The position numbers and the translations under genes are program-made. Under the pieces are notes generated by a model that had not been told where the DNA came from, ran no database searches, and worked only from the letters and a program-made list of their open reading frames with translations. Positions 45,644-58,576 of a stretch of 64,000 nt of DNA are shown here, piece after piece (position 1 is the stretch's first letter; each line of letters starts with the position of its first letter). Source of the stretch: Odiellus spinosus. Its lineage: Eukaryota; Arthropoda; Arachnida; Opiliones; Phalangiidae. Where the stretch lies: positions 29,883,538 through 29,947,537 of the forward strand of contig OY987225.1 of the NCBI GenBank assembly GCA_963920705.1, given 5' to 3'.

Positions 45644-48600
45644 CTACAATGTAGCTAGCATGTCCAAAATTTTGTCGTAAAGTAATTTCTTAGCGTCGAT
45701 TCCGTAGACGAAGTCTATATGGGTAAATTGAGGTAAAGGTACCTCGTACGATTCAATGAGATTTTTAATACGAGGTTTCAGGAGAGCCACGTCAACTGGG
45801 TGGGCTAACGCGTCATTGTCGCTCCAAAAAAGGGCTACCGGTGTAGTTATGTCCTCAACGTTGTATTTTGGAGGGTGATTCTTCGGAATAAATCGACAAG
45901 TAACTCCCAAATATTTTTGTAAATTTGTAAAATGAAAAATAAAATTTACCTGTCCATAAACTCTCATATTTTCGCTTTTCCCATAATCGTATTTAGTAAA
46001 TTCCTTGGAACCAACCATCTTTGTCGATTGTGAAAAGAACAAAATTTAAAAACTTTCCATAAGAAAACGTGGTTTTGCTAAGCCTATTTTGAAAATGATT
46101 ACTAGGTATCACAATACCTGAGCATAATGTAATACAGTCATTGTGGAAGTTCCAGCTGGTGTATGGTGGGTAATTACCGACAACCGGCTCTGTAATAAGG
46201 GCAATATCATTGGCGTAAAATAATTCCAGCATTGTTTTAAAACACACCTCGTTAAATTGTCTCGAGACACCTCCCGCCATTTGAAATGCAACATTTTGAC
46301 ATATTTCCCTAGTCGGTTGTTGGGAACATATCAAATCGGAGAATATGTGAAGCAAAGTCGAACTCGGCAAGAACTCATTTTGTCCCAACATGGCTAATAC
46401 GAACTACACAAAATGCGACTATAGTTAATGATTTTTAGGGTTAATTAGATGATGAGTCGATATTCTTACTCCGATATCGTTAGCGAAAGCCCACAAGTAC
46501 TTAATAGGGCTGGTCATGTGACCTACAGTGGCCACGGGTGCCAAAGCCAAGAAGGCTTTCACCTTCTTGTTGTATTCCGGCATTTCGGACAACATAGCGA
46601 AACCGATGGTAGTGCCCATGGAATGACCAACGTAAACCAACTGTTCTTGGTCAGTCGTTTCCAAGATGTAATCAATGACTGTCGGTAAATCGATCAATGC
46701 CATTTCGTCCCATCTTTTAATAATAAAAGTTAATTTTTCACGAAATAAATCCGCAATTTTTAAGACAAGTTAAATCTTACGAAAACTGCCAAAACTTGGG
46801 ATTAGCAGACGTATACTTGGTATGTTTCTTGGAGTAAGTGTTACCCCTGGCGTTAGCGATCCATACGTCATATCCGGCGTCCGCTAATATGAAACCGAGT
46901 GATTGATTAGCCGAATTCATGACCCAATCGCAACCCGAACTAATTAGTCCGTGATGCAAGTAGATTGGAGGTCTGACTTTATCATCGTTTCCTTCCTTGA
47001 TACCGCGTGGTATTCTTTTAATCCCTAAGACAAAACCGTCTTTGGTAATAACGTCATGTTCTTCAACTGGATATCCTTTACTGGTGATTAACTCCGGCTA
47101 TTAAATATAAATTACAACATGTTTTTGACAATGTACGAAGAATTTACCCTCTAATTTAAAGTCTTTGAACAACGCGCTTACGTAACCGCGCAATCTCGCG
47201 TAAGAAATAAACAAAAGATGTTTTTTTACTTTACTACTTCCTTAAGCCTTTATATAAAAACGTAGGAAAGTGAAAACTATACTGTTGCGCAAGGCGAAAA
47301 TTACACTTAAATGATTTTACAATAGGTTCACTCGTGCGCGAAATCCCGAAAACTGTGATTATTTTGTATCTGAGGTGCAATAATTAAATTCAAATGCGGT
47401 TGAAATCGTCATTATTAGAATATTAGATAGGTGAAGTTATCATTTTTCAAACGCGTACCTATACGGGTAGCTACCATTGATCTAGCAAGAGGCTATAGAT
47501 AGACGTATACGTTAATAAACCAATTTCATGGTGTAGTGGTTAAGTGGAATGTTATTTTGTTTATCAAAAATTAAGGGTGTTTTCCTTTTCTGTAGTCGAA
47601 GTCTAAAGAAAAGCATTTCTTAAAGTGATGCTGTCACCGTTTTTTAAAAATATCGTTAAAAAAAGTATTAAAATAATAAAAATATCACATCTTGAAAAAT
47701 ATTTTATAATTAGCTTCGAAATTTTTTGGGAAACCCAATCCGCCATTCTACGTCATCATTATGGTCGCAGTGACTATTGTAGAGCCAATACTGTTGTTTT
47801 CGTGAAATTACTTAACCAGGATAGTAATTTTAAACTTATCTATGAGATGGGGAAGAAATCAAATTTTACTTGGGCAAAATCTGGTCGTAACCAGCTAGAA
47901 CAACCAAATATGTGTTTTTTTTTTGTTTTTTTTTCCACCATATCAGCTACAACAGTTCAAGAGTCAATAAGTTTTTTTTTTTTCTTCTTCTTTTGATAGG
48001 CCTTGAGGGGGTGGAGCTTATCCTTGGGCTATGAACTGAATAAATTAAAGGCAATAAGTAAAATATTACTTCTACATTTTTATGAATATCTGATAAAATG
48101 AACAAGCAGAAAATATAATCTATAGGCCATCGATAAACAAACAGCATCACTTTAATTACACCCATTTGATTACGAAATTAAAAGGGAAAAATTCCTAGGA
48201 ATTTCAAATATATAATCATTTCGGTATTGAATTTCAAATACAAATTTTTCAAGTTGAGATTGGGAAGAGCTATGTAGGAGTAAATATTTTCTTGGAAAAG
48301 CCGAGACGTATTAATTCGCATATGACAATGTTAAAGCCTAACGATTAAAACTTAAAATGAAGCTTTCATTTTCGAATTTTATAAAACCAAAAATTCCCAG
48401 TAAAACTACGTCATTTTCATTGTCACGTAGAGCCTAGAGTTAATTCTCGCGAGTGATACGGTAATTACGGTTGGTTTCACGCGGTCTTTTTCGTAAAAGT
48501 ACTTAACCGAGAATGGAAATTATCGTTAGTTACGTTTATGAACAAAACCTCTTCATCCATCGGAAAAAAATATATATAAATTTTGAAGTTCAACACCATT

Positions 48601-49943
48601 TGATTATGGTATTGAAATATAATACATAGGACTTCCAAAGAAATGGTGACATCATATAGGGTATAAATTAAGAGAGTATACATACATATTATTACTAGAA
48701 TGCAAAATAAAATCCGATATCTTCATTTGAACGTTTACTAATAATTTATGGTTATATTATTTTTATTTGGTTTCTGGGTAAAATAATCCAACGCAACAAG
48801 CATTCATTTCGAGCTGATATACTCCGTTTTTAAATGAGTTCAAGGGGATCTAATTCGCGTTAAGTATAGCTTGAAAACCATTATTCGTTCAACACCTAAT
48901 CTTCAAAGCTTTCGGTAAGTTAAACTTTTACAATTTATATATACTTTCATTCAAATTTTAGCAAACTTCAGAAATTAATTTAAACCTCAAAAATGTTTTT
49001 AAAAAAATCTGGCATGGAGATTCCGAAAATAAAAGCTGTTCCAGTTTCCCTTTAAATAGCATTAAGTAATCAATAGCATTTTTTAATCGATTTGAAACGG
49101 TAAAATCAAACCGATTTTTAAATCGTCAGGAATAGTTTCAAGTGTCATGTGTTCACACATTAGCCGCGTTCATACAAGGCCTTGGAATCGATGTAAACCG
49201 TTTCAAAACGTTTTGCCTGACTCGTGTGAACGTGGAACTGTCTTTTCTCGAATCGATTTGATTCGATTTCTCGAAATTAATTCGTGAACCAGTTTCATAT
49301 CGATTCGGTTTCATCAACCGATAGATGAAGCTACAACAAATCGATTTATAAAGATAATGTGTGAACACGTGACGCTTAAAACGATTCCTGGCGATTTCAA
49401 TATCGGTTTGATTTTACCGTTTCAAATCGATTAAGAAATGCTAGTGTGACCGTAGCTATTATCTTTATAAATCGATTTATTGTAGCTTCATTTAGCGGTT
49501 GTTGAAACCGAATCGGTATGAAACTCGTTTCCGAATTAGTTTCAAGAAATCGAATCAAATCGATTCGATAATAGACGGTTTCCTGTTCACACGACTAAAG
49601 CGAAACGTTTTGAAAAGGTTTAAATCGATTTCAAGGCCTAGTATGAACGCATCTATATAGAGATTCTACGGAATTTATTAGGGTTCCTTTTGGTTTTCGC
49701 GACGAGAAATTAAAATTTTAAATTGATAAATTAACTCACCAAAGTTCTGTAAGTATCAGGATCGCGCAATTCATTTATATCTTCGGTATTGCCTTGACGT
49801 CCCAAAAAATCAACGTTCAATAAAGATTTTCCCAATTTGAAAAATCCCAAATTCAAGTCGAGTTTATAAGCGCGAAAACCCTTTCCAAAATTCATGACGA
49901 TTAAAACTGAAACGAAAACAGCGTAGGCTAAACGTTTTCCCAT
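45644..49943 (-). CDS. Acid-lipase-like paralogue with a 2.6-kb first intron
   Basis: Seven exons (minus): 49740-49943, 46781-47097, 46470-46713, 46248-46403, 46118-46189, 45950-46018, 45644-45880; 1299 bp, 432 aa, phases closed. Signal peptide [44 protein letters not shown]; nucleophile in GHSMGT; catalytic Asp in WSDNDALA; His in FTHIDFVYG. Exons 4, 5 and 6 have exactly the same lengths (156, 72, 69 bp) as in the lipase at 43126-44962, so the two arose by tandem duplication. Intron 1 (47098-49739) is swollen by two families of MITEs. The first exon is placed by its DPDTYRTL stretch, which leads in phase into [10 protein letters not shown]. Intact. Confidence 0.92.
47620..48155. mobile_element. 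MITE family A, 536-bp copy
   Basis: Ends TTAAAGTGATGCTGTCAC and ACAGCATCACTTTAA are inverted repeats. The left interior (CTACGTCATCATTATGGTCG) is shared with the other copies. It lies in intron 1 of the lipase. Confidence 0.65.
48352..48540. mobile_element. MITE family A, partial copy
   Basis: Shares AATTCCCAGTAAAACTACGT, GAGCCTAGAGTTAATTCTCG and TTTTCGTAAAAGTACTTAAC-type sequence with the copies at 31782 and 58577. Its ends are worn. Confidence 0.5.
49071..49655. mobile_element. MITE family B: one copy nested inside another
   Basis: A forward copy begins near 49071 (AATCGATTTGAAACGGTAAA), breaks after CACACATTA near 49160, and resumes near 49459 (TATCTTTATAAATCGATTTA) to about 49655 (CCTAGTATGAACGC). 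Between lies a full reverse-oriented copy (GCCGCGTTCATAC...GTGTGACCGTAGC). TTA or ATTA appears on both sides of the inner copy, suggesting a 3-4 bp target duplication. The inner ends are imperfect inverted repeats (GCCGCGTTCATAC and GCTACGGTCACAC). The same element is found whole at 62571-62856. Confidence 0.75.
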
Positions 49944-51617
49944 GACTGAATGTCTGCCTGACGACTGATATATCTTTATAAACTAAGAATTTTTGCCCAA
50001 ATGCCAAGAACTCTTATACTTACATAATATTTCCGAAAACAATCGTAGGTAAGAAAGATCCTCTTACAATAGCATTTTGTACGTCATGTCGCGTTATTCA
50101 AAAATCAATTATGTCATTTATACCTGTATATCTCGTCGAATCAGGTTCAAGAGTGTAGTTCTTGGTCAATTTAATTACCAAATATCTTCAAAAAACAACC
50201 AAGAAGCGTTTAAAAACGAGGCACGCGAATTTTGACGCACGTTCAAGGAAAATTCAAGTCAAATTTCGTTTAAATTGCCCGTTTATAAGGAGATAAAATC
50301 ACAAATATTACTTATGAGTCAGAAGTAGCGGTGATAAGAGATATTAAAATACAAGACTTATTTTCTACGCTCTACACGTACTCATCTTATTCTTATAGCC
50401 TTAAAACTGTTTAACCTTAAACGTTTGGTTCATTAGATAGTTTAAATACGTTTAAAAATACGCGTATAAAGTTATTCAATCGGGTGGAAAAATTCATTTT
50501 AACAATAACTAACTTAACTGCTAAAAAATAGTATTATAATACCGAGATATATCAATTATTCGTAATCCTATGGGAAATTCTACAATGATGAATAATCTTA
50601 TGGGACTTTGTACTAATGTTAAACAAAGATTAATCAAATTTAACTTATTTAAAAAGCGAAATTATGCAATTAATCTCACATTTGGGAAAACGATATTACG
50701 AATTAGCACGATTAATCCAATAGGAATGCCGATTAATCCTATGGGAATTAGGATGATGCTGATTAATCCTATGGGAATCAGTAATTTGCCGATTAATCCT
50801 ATGGGAATCAGTATGATGCCGATTAATCCTATGGGAATTAGAATGATGCCGATTAATCCTATGGGAATTAGAATGATGCCGATTAATCCTATGGGAATTA
50901 GAATGATTATGATTAATCCTATGGGAATTAGAATGATATATGATTAATCCTGAGGGAATCAATGTGATGCCGATTAATCCTATGGGAATCAGTATGATGC
51001 CGATTAATCCTATGGGAATTAGAATGATGCCGATTAATCCTATGGGAATTAGAATGATATATGATTAATCGTATGGGAATTAGAATGATATATGATTAAT
51101 CCCATGGGAATTAGAATGATATATGATTAATCGTATGGGAATTAGAATGATATATGATAAATCGTATGGGAATTAGAATGATACCGATTAATCCTATTGG
51201 AATCCTATTAATTCCTAAGAGTAAAATACAAATGTTATTACGAACACTATTATGAAGATTACTCCCATAGAAAAACGCCTTTGTGATATGAGATGACGCT
51301 ATTATGATGATTAATCCTATGGGAAAACGCTGTTATAATCATTATTGCTATGGAAAACGCTATTACGATGATTAATCCTATGGGAAAAGCTTATAATCAT
51401 TACGCCTATGGGAAAATGATATTATGGCGACATTCCCATATGAGAAAACCGAAACACATTGATAGATATTTACTGTTATCGGGAGAAACAATATAGTTTA
51501 ATAATATCCAAAAAAATCCCACAACCTTATAAATGAAAATCCCCAAATAAATATTATATAATTATAAATGTAAATTAATGATTAATATATTGGTTATACG
51601 AATACGTAATTAATACT
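49944..51617. other. Intergenic with minisatellite
   Basis: Promoter side of the lipase (from 49944) and 3' flank of the transporter. Apart from the minisatellite and its decayed flanks I see no gene. Confidence 0.4.
50711..51206 (+). repeat. 30-bp minisatellite
   Basis: About 17 units of GATTAATCCTATGGGAATTA plus a variable end (gaatgatgcc, or gaatgatatat). Units are 30-31 bp and close in sequence, so the array is young. Looser variants continue upstream (from 50570) and downstream (51240-51430). It gives an uninterrupted INPMGIRMM-type frame that I regard as a by-product. Confidence 0.9.
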
Positions 51618-54600
51618 TTATAGCGTACTAGTTCCATAATTTCTGCCCGGCTTCTTGTTGAACTGCATGACCCTTTTAGTTCGATCCTTCGCTTTGCTGT
51701 AACTTTGTTTGATAGAAAATCCGTGGAAACCGGCGGGTTTGTAAGGAAACTCTAAAGTATCGCTATCAAAAGCTTCGACGCTAAAACTAGGGTCCGACAT
51801 TAACAATTCAGATTCCTCCAGATACTGATGTTCTGGCCAATCACAGTCTCCGTTACTTTCGCATAAGATGTATAACGTAAATAGGCACAGCTATAGATAC
51901 GTAAAATTATTGGGGTTAAATTTTAAATTAAGTTTAGTTCATTATCTTTAAATTATTTAATTAAATTACCAAAGCGCATTCCGCGTAGATAAATAATAAG
52001 GTGCCTCTACGGTAACCCATTGTTTCGAGTAAATATCCACCAATCGAAGGACCAGCGAAGTATCTGAGTGATAATAAAGTTCAAAAGGTCAACACTCCGG
52101 TCGATATATGGCGAAAAATTAGATTTGCTTACCCTAAAGCTACGGAGGATGAAAATAGCGAAGAAGCCATAGCGAATGTTGTTATGTCGTTGGGAAAACC
52201 ACGACGTCTATTTCGTATAACGTCATAAGATTAATCAAACTACATATTTTACAATTTAAAAATGTGAAACTTACAATGTTTCGCGAAGAACGTCGATAAA
52301 AGCGCTAACCAATGACGCGCCTAAGCCTACTCCGAATATGGCCAAAGAAAATACGATCATCCAAAGTTGCCTAATTTAGTAAATTAGTAAAATCAAAATC
52401 TCAGTCTATGTTGTTAAATATTTCGGCTAATTCAAATTGGTAATCTATATTAGCCAGAAATTCTAGCTATGATTCTAATTAATCCTACTTAAATTACGTG
52501 AATTAGTGTTTAATTTAAACATTTTAAATTGAAATATAATTACGTTTTAACATTGATGAAAGTAACTGGTCCAATCAACATGAAAGACATGATGATAAGC
52601 ATGCAACCAACCGCTGAAGTAATTTTCGGCGAAGTCTACGAGTAACGTCGGACAAAAAAATTGTTTATTCTTAGCTCATCATGGCGCCTTAATTTGTAAA
52701 GTTTCATTTACCTGCATCTCGCATACGGTACCCCAAACTGGCGACGCTAATGCGTACAATCCACCACTAACCACGAAGACCAATCCCAAGGCTACCGGGG
52801 ACAATGAAAACTGTCTCAAATGAGGCTCCAAAGCCGCCTGATTGTACCCGACGCACATGGTAGCTACCATGACGGACGAGTATTGAACGAATACTGTGGA
52901 GTTTAACCAAAAGGACTTGGTACGTCGAATAGGCTTAGGAATTTCCACTTCATCCTCGTCATCTTCGTCGAGTCCCGGTAGAAGAATGGTTGATAAAATG
53001 GTACAAACTATGACACTTATTCCGAAGACGAGGAAAGGCGTTGTGTAACCTTTGTTCTCGTACAATATACCGCCAGCGATTGGACCAATCAATAAGCCAA
53101 CGCCAAAGTACATCTCGATGTTGGACTGCGCGGGTTTAAGAGAAAAATTGGTACTCATTCATTCGGTTAACGAATATCGTTACCGGTAATAAAAAAGAAA
53201 ATAATAATTACAAATTGAGTCGACATTGAGTCAGGAAACTCCATCATTATGATGGTAGAACAGGCGGTTTTGCAGGCCGCGGACCCTACCCCTTCGATAA
53301 AACGAATGGCAAAGGCGAGACTCTTGTAGGTCAAACCTCCCGGACATTGATGCAAGTACCCGAACAAAATGTAACAGACCCCGGTCATCAACAGACCAGA
53401 GATGAACATCAATTTTGGAGATACAGTTTTTATCTACAGAAAATTAATACCCTAATTAAAAAAAAAAAAAAAAATGGAATCGTAAAGGAAACGTGAAAAG
53501 GAAGATCAAGCGATTATTATCTCGTGATTCTTTAGTTCTAAATTAAATTAACTTGCCTGAATATAAATTTCTCTATGACCAATAATTTCAAACCGCGTTA
53601 TATCAGAAGCCGATGAAACCCTCCTTTGAAGTCTACTACTGTAATGTTCCATATAGCGCTCCTCTCTGTATGGGTAAAATTCACAATTTTACGAGATCGG
53701 ACGGGTCCTACTTCATGCCCCCTGTCTACGGAAAATTGGAAATTCTCTCTCTCCACAAACGACGACGTTTTTTTGACGAACTCCAAGGCTGCTAGAGATA
53801 TTCGCTCGACGAACTCCCGCTCCGAAAATATCTACCGTTAGGAGGCGTACGAATCGCGCTTTTTGAAACTAACCCATACAGAGAGGGGTAGACAAGAACC
53901 GGGAGTAATAGACTTCAAAGGAGGGTTTCATCGGCTTCTGGTTATATCCGAAAGATTGGAATACCTAAATATATTGCGAAAAATACATCTACAAATATTT
54001 TTGTCATATCGGGTCTAATAAAACGAAATAATTGAAGAAAAGAACTTGATTTTCTCTTTCATCTTTCGTTGAAAATAGATAATAAGGCGTCAATTTCACG
54101 AAAAGGGGAGGCTATAACAAGATCACTTACAACTTTAGCGCAAATATGCGAAAAGATAAAGACGGTCAAATAGTAAGTACCGAATAGAATTCCGTACTCT
54201 TTCGGTGTTAAAAACTTCTGCTCGGCCTAAAAATAGAGTATAGAGAAAATTATTTTCTCCTGTCAGCGGATCGGTAAACAATGAAAGTATTATGGCGTGA
54301 GAAAGTAAATTCTTTTTACAACTTTGAAAGTCTATATCCAGCCCCCGCAAGCGCATTGTTTTTTAAAGTGAGATTGACAGTGATTAGTTTTAACATGTCT
54401 GGAAGACGTGGAGGAACTATAACTTACGGTTTTCCCCCCAAAACATCCAGCCTAGGACTATTAGCAATGGACACAGATCTCAATAGATAAAGACAAATAC
54501 CATAAGCGTCCTCTAACAAAAACAACTTGCTGGTGGGAATATTTGAGGTCATTCCAGGATATCGTTTCACTCCCACTTGAATGAATTTAAACGAATCGAG

Positions 54601-54988
54601 GAAATATATTTGACGCAATCTCTTCCGTATTGATTTCAATTTTCGGTTCGACACCCAGAGAGTCGATAAGAAATTAAGGGGTTATAAAATGTTTGACTTC
54701 GTGCGGGGGCCGAATCCAATACCCCCTTCGAATCTCGACGAGTAAATATAGCTTCACGCCTTTGAGTTTTAATACCTCTTGAGGGAAGAAAGGGGCTTGC
54801 AAAGACATACAAGCGGCTACCAGCAGATTGCCGGAACCGAGCAGGAGTAAGACGACCCATTGGCGAGTGGTTTTCAAGTCTTTGACGGTTTTATCGAGCT
54901 TGCCGCGAGTCTCGGACTCTGGTTGAAATTCGCCCGAATCGGAATCGAACACGAGACGAATCTGACCGGTCTTGTTCTTCGCCACCAT
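51618..54988 (-). CDS. SLC18B1-like major facilitator transporter
   Basis: MFS transporter of the vesicular amine/polyamine branch. Exons (minus): 54776-54988, 54131-54226, 53212-53433, 52712-53125, 52544-52635, 52275-52370, 52133-52207, 51970-52063, 51618-51890; 1575 bp, 524 aa from Met 54988, phases closed. Recognisable parts: TM1 RQWVVLLLLGSGNLLVAACM followed by PFFPQE, then LTPKEYGILFGTYYL, PKLMFISGLLMTGVCYILFG, IEGVGSAACKTA, GVGLLIGPIAGGILYENKGY, an acidic central loop (LDEDDEDEVEIP), VWGTVCEMQ, and a GPSIGGYLLE segment near the end. An unusual soluble C-terminal tail of about 80 residues follows the last membrane helix. The start is uncertain: the frame is open upstream to about 55039 without an ATG, and a Met at 55173 lies in another frame. 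Confidence 0.85.
53599..53947. mobile_element. Fold-back element in a transporter intron
   Basis: Ends ATATCAGAAGCCGATGAAAC...TTTGAAGTCTA and TAGACTTCAAA...GTTTCATCGGCTTCTGGTTATAT form about 36-bp inverted repeats. An inner pair (CTCTCTGTATGGG / CCCATACAGAGAG) extends the fold. There are no coding features; it is a MITE-like element of about 350 bp. Confidence 0.75.
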
Positions 54989-56884
54989 CCTGGTTGAGAC
55001 GGGTGCTTCTTCTGGCAAGACTTTAAGTAGTTCTTCCAATTAACGAATTGAGTATAAACGATAATATAAGGCGCGCTGATGTCGTGTTGGGAGATCGGTA
55101 TAACGAGTTTGGACTTATAACTGACGCAAGGATCTTTCGGGGTTCCAAGTCGATCCAGTAATCGCATGCTCACTCGTCTACGAAGTGTCCACAGAAATGG
55201 TAACGTCTTTATTTTCTCCTCTCTCTCCTATAATAACAGTTCGAGAAACGGGAAATTAGGATATAAAGAGCTTGTACCGTTGCGCTATCGTGGGTCATTC
55301 ATGATCTAATCATTTTCGGTATTAAGTTATCTGTCCTATTTTGTTATCAAGAACCGTGGTGCTTAGTTATCATATCATATTTGTTATCGGCAGATGGGTC
55401 ACTTTTGGTTCAGTAGTATTATTAGGGTCCTAAATGGTCGTATATTGCTATAATTTTGGTACTCTGGGTTGAAGTTCATTACGAAGAGTTTGTATTTGGA
55501 TATTATAGGTTGACTTTATCATAGCTGTTTAAGATAACTATATCTTGAGTGGTGCTTAGGTCGTAGACACGCACGGGTAAATTAGGGTGGGTTCTGACCC
55601 TAACTGAAATTTCTCTGGAGGTGAATTATTGTCAGGAAAATTGGGGGGGGCACAATCCTAGAAAACTATGGGCATATAAAGGGCGCAAAAAAATATGGAT
55701 GTCCGACCGGATTTAAAACTCTACGCACGCCTATGATTTGGATATAAAATTGGCTATCCTTAACCGAATTTTATACTAGCTACCCATACATGAGCAAAAT
55801 GTAACTATTCTTCAACACACGAATGAAATTGACTAAATTAAAACGAATAACTATAGAGTATTCCACACTGAATTTACACAGAATTAATTATATCTTGTCC
55901 CCTATGTTTAAGTCGACAAATCAGAGATAAATGGAAGCCTATAGCTTTATATTCGCTGCCAATTTAGGGTGAAATTGATTAAAATAAGTAATGAGGTTAA
56001 AACAAAAGCTATATAACCGGTTAACCGGCTTTATATAGGGATATTGCACCCGAATACAATACCACCTTGAATATTCAGTACGCCCAAACGTAGGCTTCCA
56101 ATTGTTATTTAACATTTCAATATAAATAAGGAGAAATTATCATTTACTGAAAGCGACAAAAAAAAATACTTTTCGAGATTAGTTTTGCACCGATTTATAT
56201 AATTTAAAACTACGTTAATCCGTGGTCCTTTATCATTGATCAATGTTGAATGGTTCAACAGGCTTGCCTACCTTGAAATCCTTAGTTAAGGTACGTATTT
56301 TGAAAGTTAAAGAAATCGCCCTCAATATTTGAGAGAAGTTTTAGTTATCTAATTAAAAACTCGAAAACGTCTATACGCTAGTTAGATGGTTGTAATTCCG
56401 CTCTAATGTCGGATGGTACGTTAAAGCAAAGCATTATTTCGATAGAAAAAAGGGTTAAATTAATTTCCAGATCGCCTAAGCGCTAGAATTTCAACGTTCC
56501 TACAAGTTTCAAGAATAAACGGGGTGTGAGATTATTTGGGATATTCACGCTCTGTTATAAGTGAAATCGACTAGAGAGCGCGTGATTTTCTGACACTGGA
56601 AGCCAGATCAAAAAAGATTAGAAAATAATGTTGAAAGAAATAGCCCAAAGCGTTAAAAGAAATCAGCCTGCGTCGTTATCGACCACCAGGAAATTTACGC
56701 TTGTTAATCTTTGAGAAAATTATCATATTAATTGGTTTACCAACGTGTTTATGTATTTTCTTCTAGATAAAACTATCTGAAAACAATTTTCATTAATTTT
56801 AAGGGTATTTGTTATATTAATGGGATATGAAGGACTTGGATTTGCCACGGTGTTTTTGTTTTTTTAGAAATATTATTACCATAT

Positions 56885-57330
56885 GATAATGGTCTTCGCC
56901 ATGGATAAAATTCCCACAGTATTATTACCTTAACATAATGGTCTTCGATCCCCATGGATAAAATTCCCACAGTATTATTACCTTAACATAATGGTCTTCG
57001 ATCCCCATGGATAAAATCCACACAATGTTTCCTCCATAGATAAATACCCATGTTTCCTCCATAGATAAAATACCCATGTTTCCTCCATAGATAAAATACC
57101 CATGTTTCCTCCATAGATAAAATACCCATGTTTCCTCCATAGACAAAATACCCATATTTCCTCCATAGATAAAATCCCCACCATGTTTCCTCCATAGATA
57201 AAATATCCACAATATTCTCCTACATAGATACGATCAGCATAATAGTCTTCCCCATAGGTTCGATAATCAAAGGGGTCTTCCCCATAAACACAATAAACTC
57301 TCATAAGACTCAACTTATGGGAAATTCCCT
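56885..57330 (-). repeat. Compound minisatellite
   Basis: Two to three 56-bp units (ATAATGGTCTTCG-(A)TCCCCATGGATAAAATTCCCA...) are followed by about seven 27-bp units (ATGTTTCCTCCATAGATAAA ATACCC), then decayed copies to 57330. Both unit types share CCAT(G/A)GATAAAAT-CCCA, so the short unit probably derives from the long one. Confidence 0.85.
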
Positions 57331-58461
57331 TCATCTAGTGCTGTCTAAAACTAGCCAAATTGGGCTACATACTCTATATTCGGGTAACCCAATTTTCGAG
57401 GCGCCGAAAGACGTTCATAAAATCAGTTTGGCCTTGCGAAAGATTGAAGCAAGCTTTGACCTTGCAAAGTTAATTTTTTGCTACAAAACTTGATTTACGA
57501 ATTATACGGCCGCCGATAGTCAAACTAATTTGCAACTAAAAACCCCGATATGAAAGTCGATACTTCCCCCCTTTTAACGCGCTATCAACTTAACTGGGTT
57601 CAGTTTTGAAATCTTGAAAAATATCTTTAAAAACTCTGGCGTCAAGATAATGCCTCCCCGTGTAAAATTAAGGAATTAGAAATATTTTAAATCCCCTTTG
57701 GCGCCAATAAACTTTAGAACAATTAGAACCATTCAGGTTTTTCCACGTGTTTACTTTATACTGGAAATTTTGTTCAAATGTAAAGGTATTGTTTTTTTGA
57801 AAAGAAAACGGGGCTTCTAAAAACGTAAACATTTCCTAATACGGAAATTCTCGAGGTTCAACGAGCTGAACTTGAAATATTTAATTTTCAAGATTAAGAT
57901 AATTTTAAGACTAATTAACGCTTAATAAATATGTTGCCCAAAAAGATACATCCACACTTTATCAATTTAACTATACCATTTATAAATTAAACTTAATTTC
58001 AATTAAAATGTTCCATTCTCATTAGAAAGTTATCGGTATTTATTAAAATAACTTTAATATTAAATTAAATAATATAATTTTATTACTATTAATAGTATAA
58101 GGATTAATTAGTGAAAATAATCCTATGAAATTAATAATTTTTGTAATCTTCCAATTTATCCTGAAAACAAATAATAAAAAATAATTTTGGTGCATTTAAT
58201 TAGAAATTGTCACAAAGTATCTTTAAATTATCTTTATCGAATTCGAATCAAGAAGTTAATCTTTAAAGTTTACATTTCTCGAATACTTTAAATAATAATT
58301 CTGTTCCGATTTTAGAAGCAAAGATAGACAAGTTTTATCCCATCCATATCGAATTAAATTAATTAACATATCGCTTATATAACTTTGGCTTATATAAACT
58401 CTCGACATATCTACTATAAATCCATTCTTATTGAAATAAAAATTACCATTGGTAATGAAAT

Positions 58462-58463
<2 letters not shown>

Positions 58464-58545
<82 letters not shown>
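58464..58545. repeat. (TA)n microsatellite
   Basis: About 40 uninterrupted TA units; likely length-polymorphic. Confidence 0.95.
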
Positions 58546-58546
<1 letters not shown>

Positions 58547-58576
58547 CCAAAAGCACGTGTGTAGATAATGCTTCTT

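Noticed and set aside
50570-50947. 125-aa INPMGIRMM repeat protein
   Set aside because: Arises from a 30-bp minisatellite; no conserved start or expression signal.
50711-51206. CRISPR array
   Set aside because: Repeats are head-to-tail without unique spacers, and the genome is eukaryotic.
56925-57334. Trp/Gly-rich repeat frames on the minus strand
   Set aside because: Minisatellite artefacts open in several frames at once.
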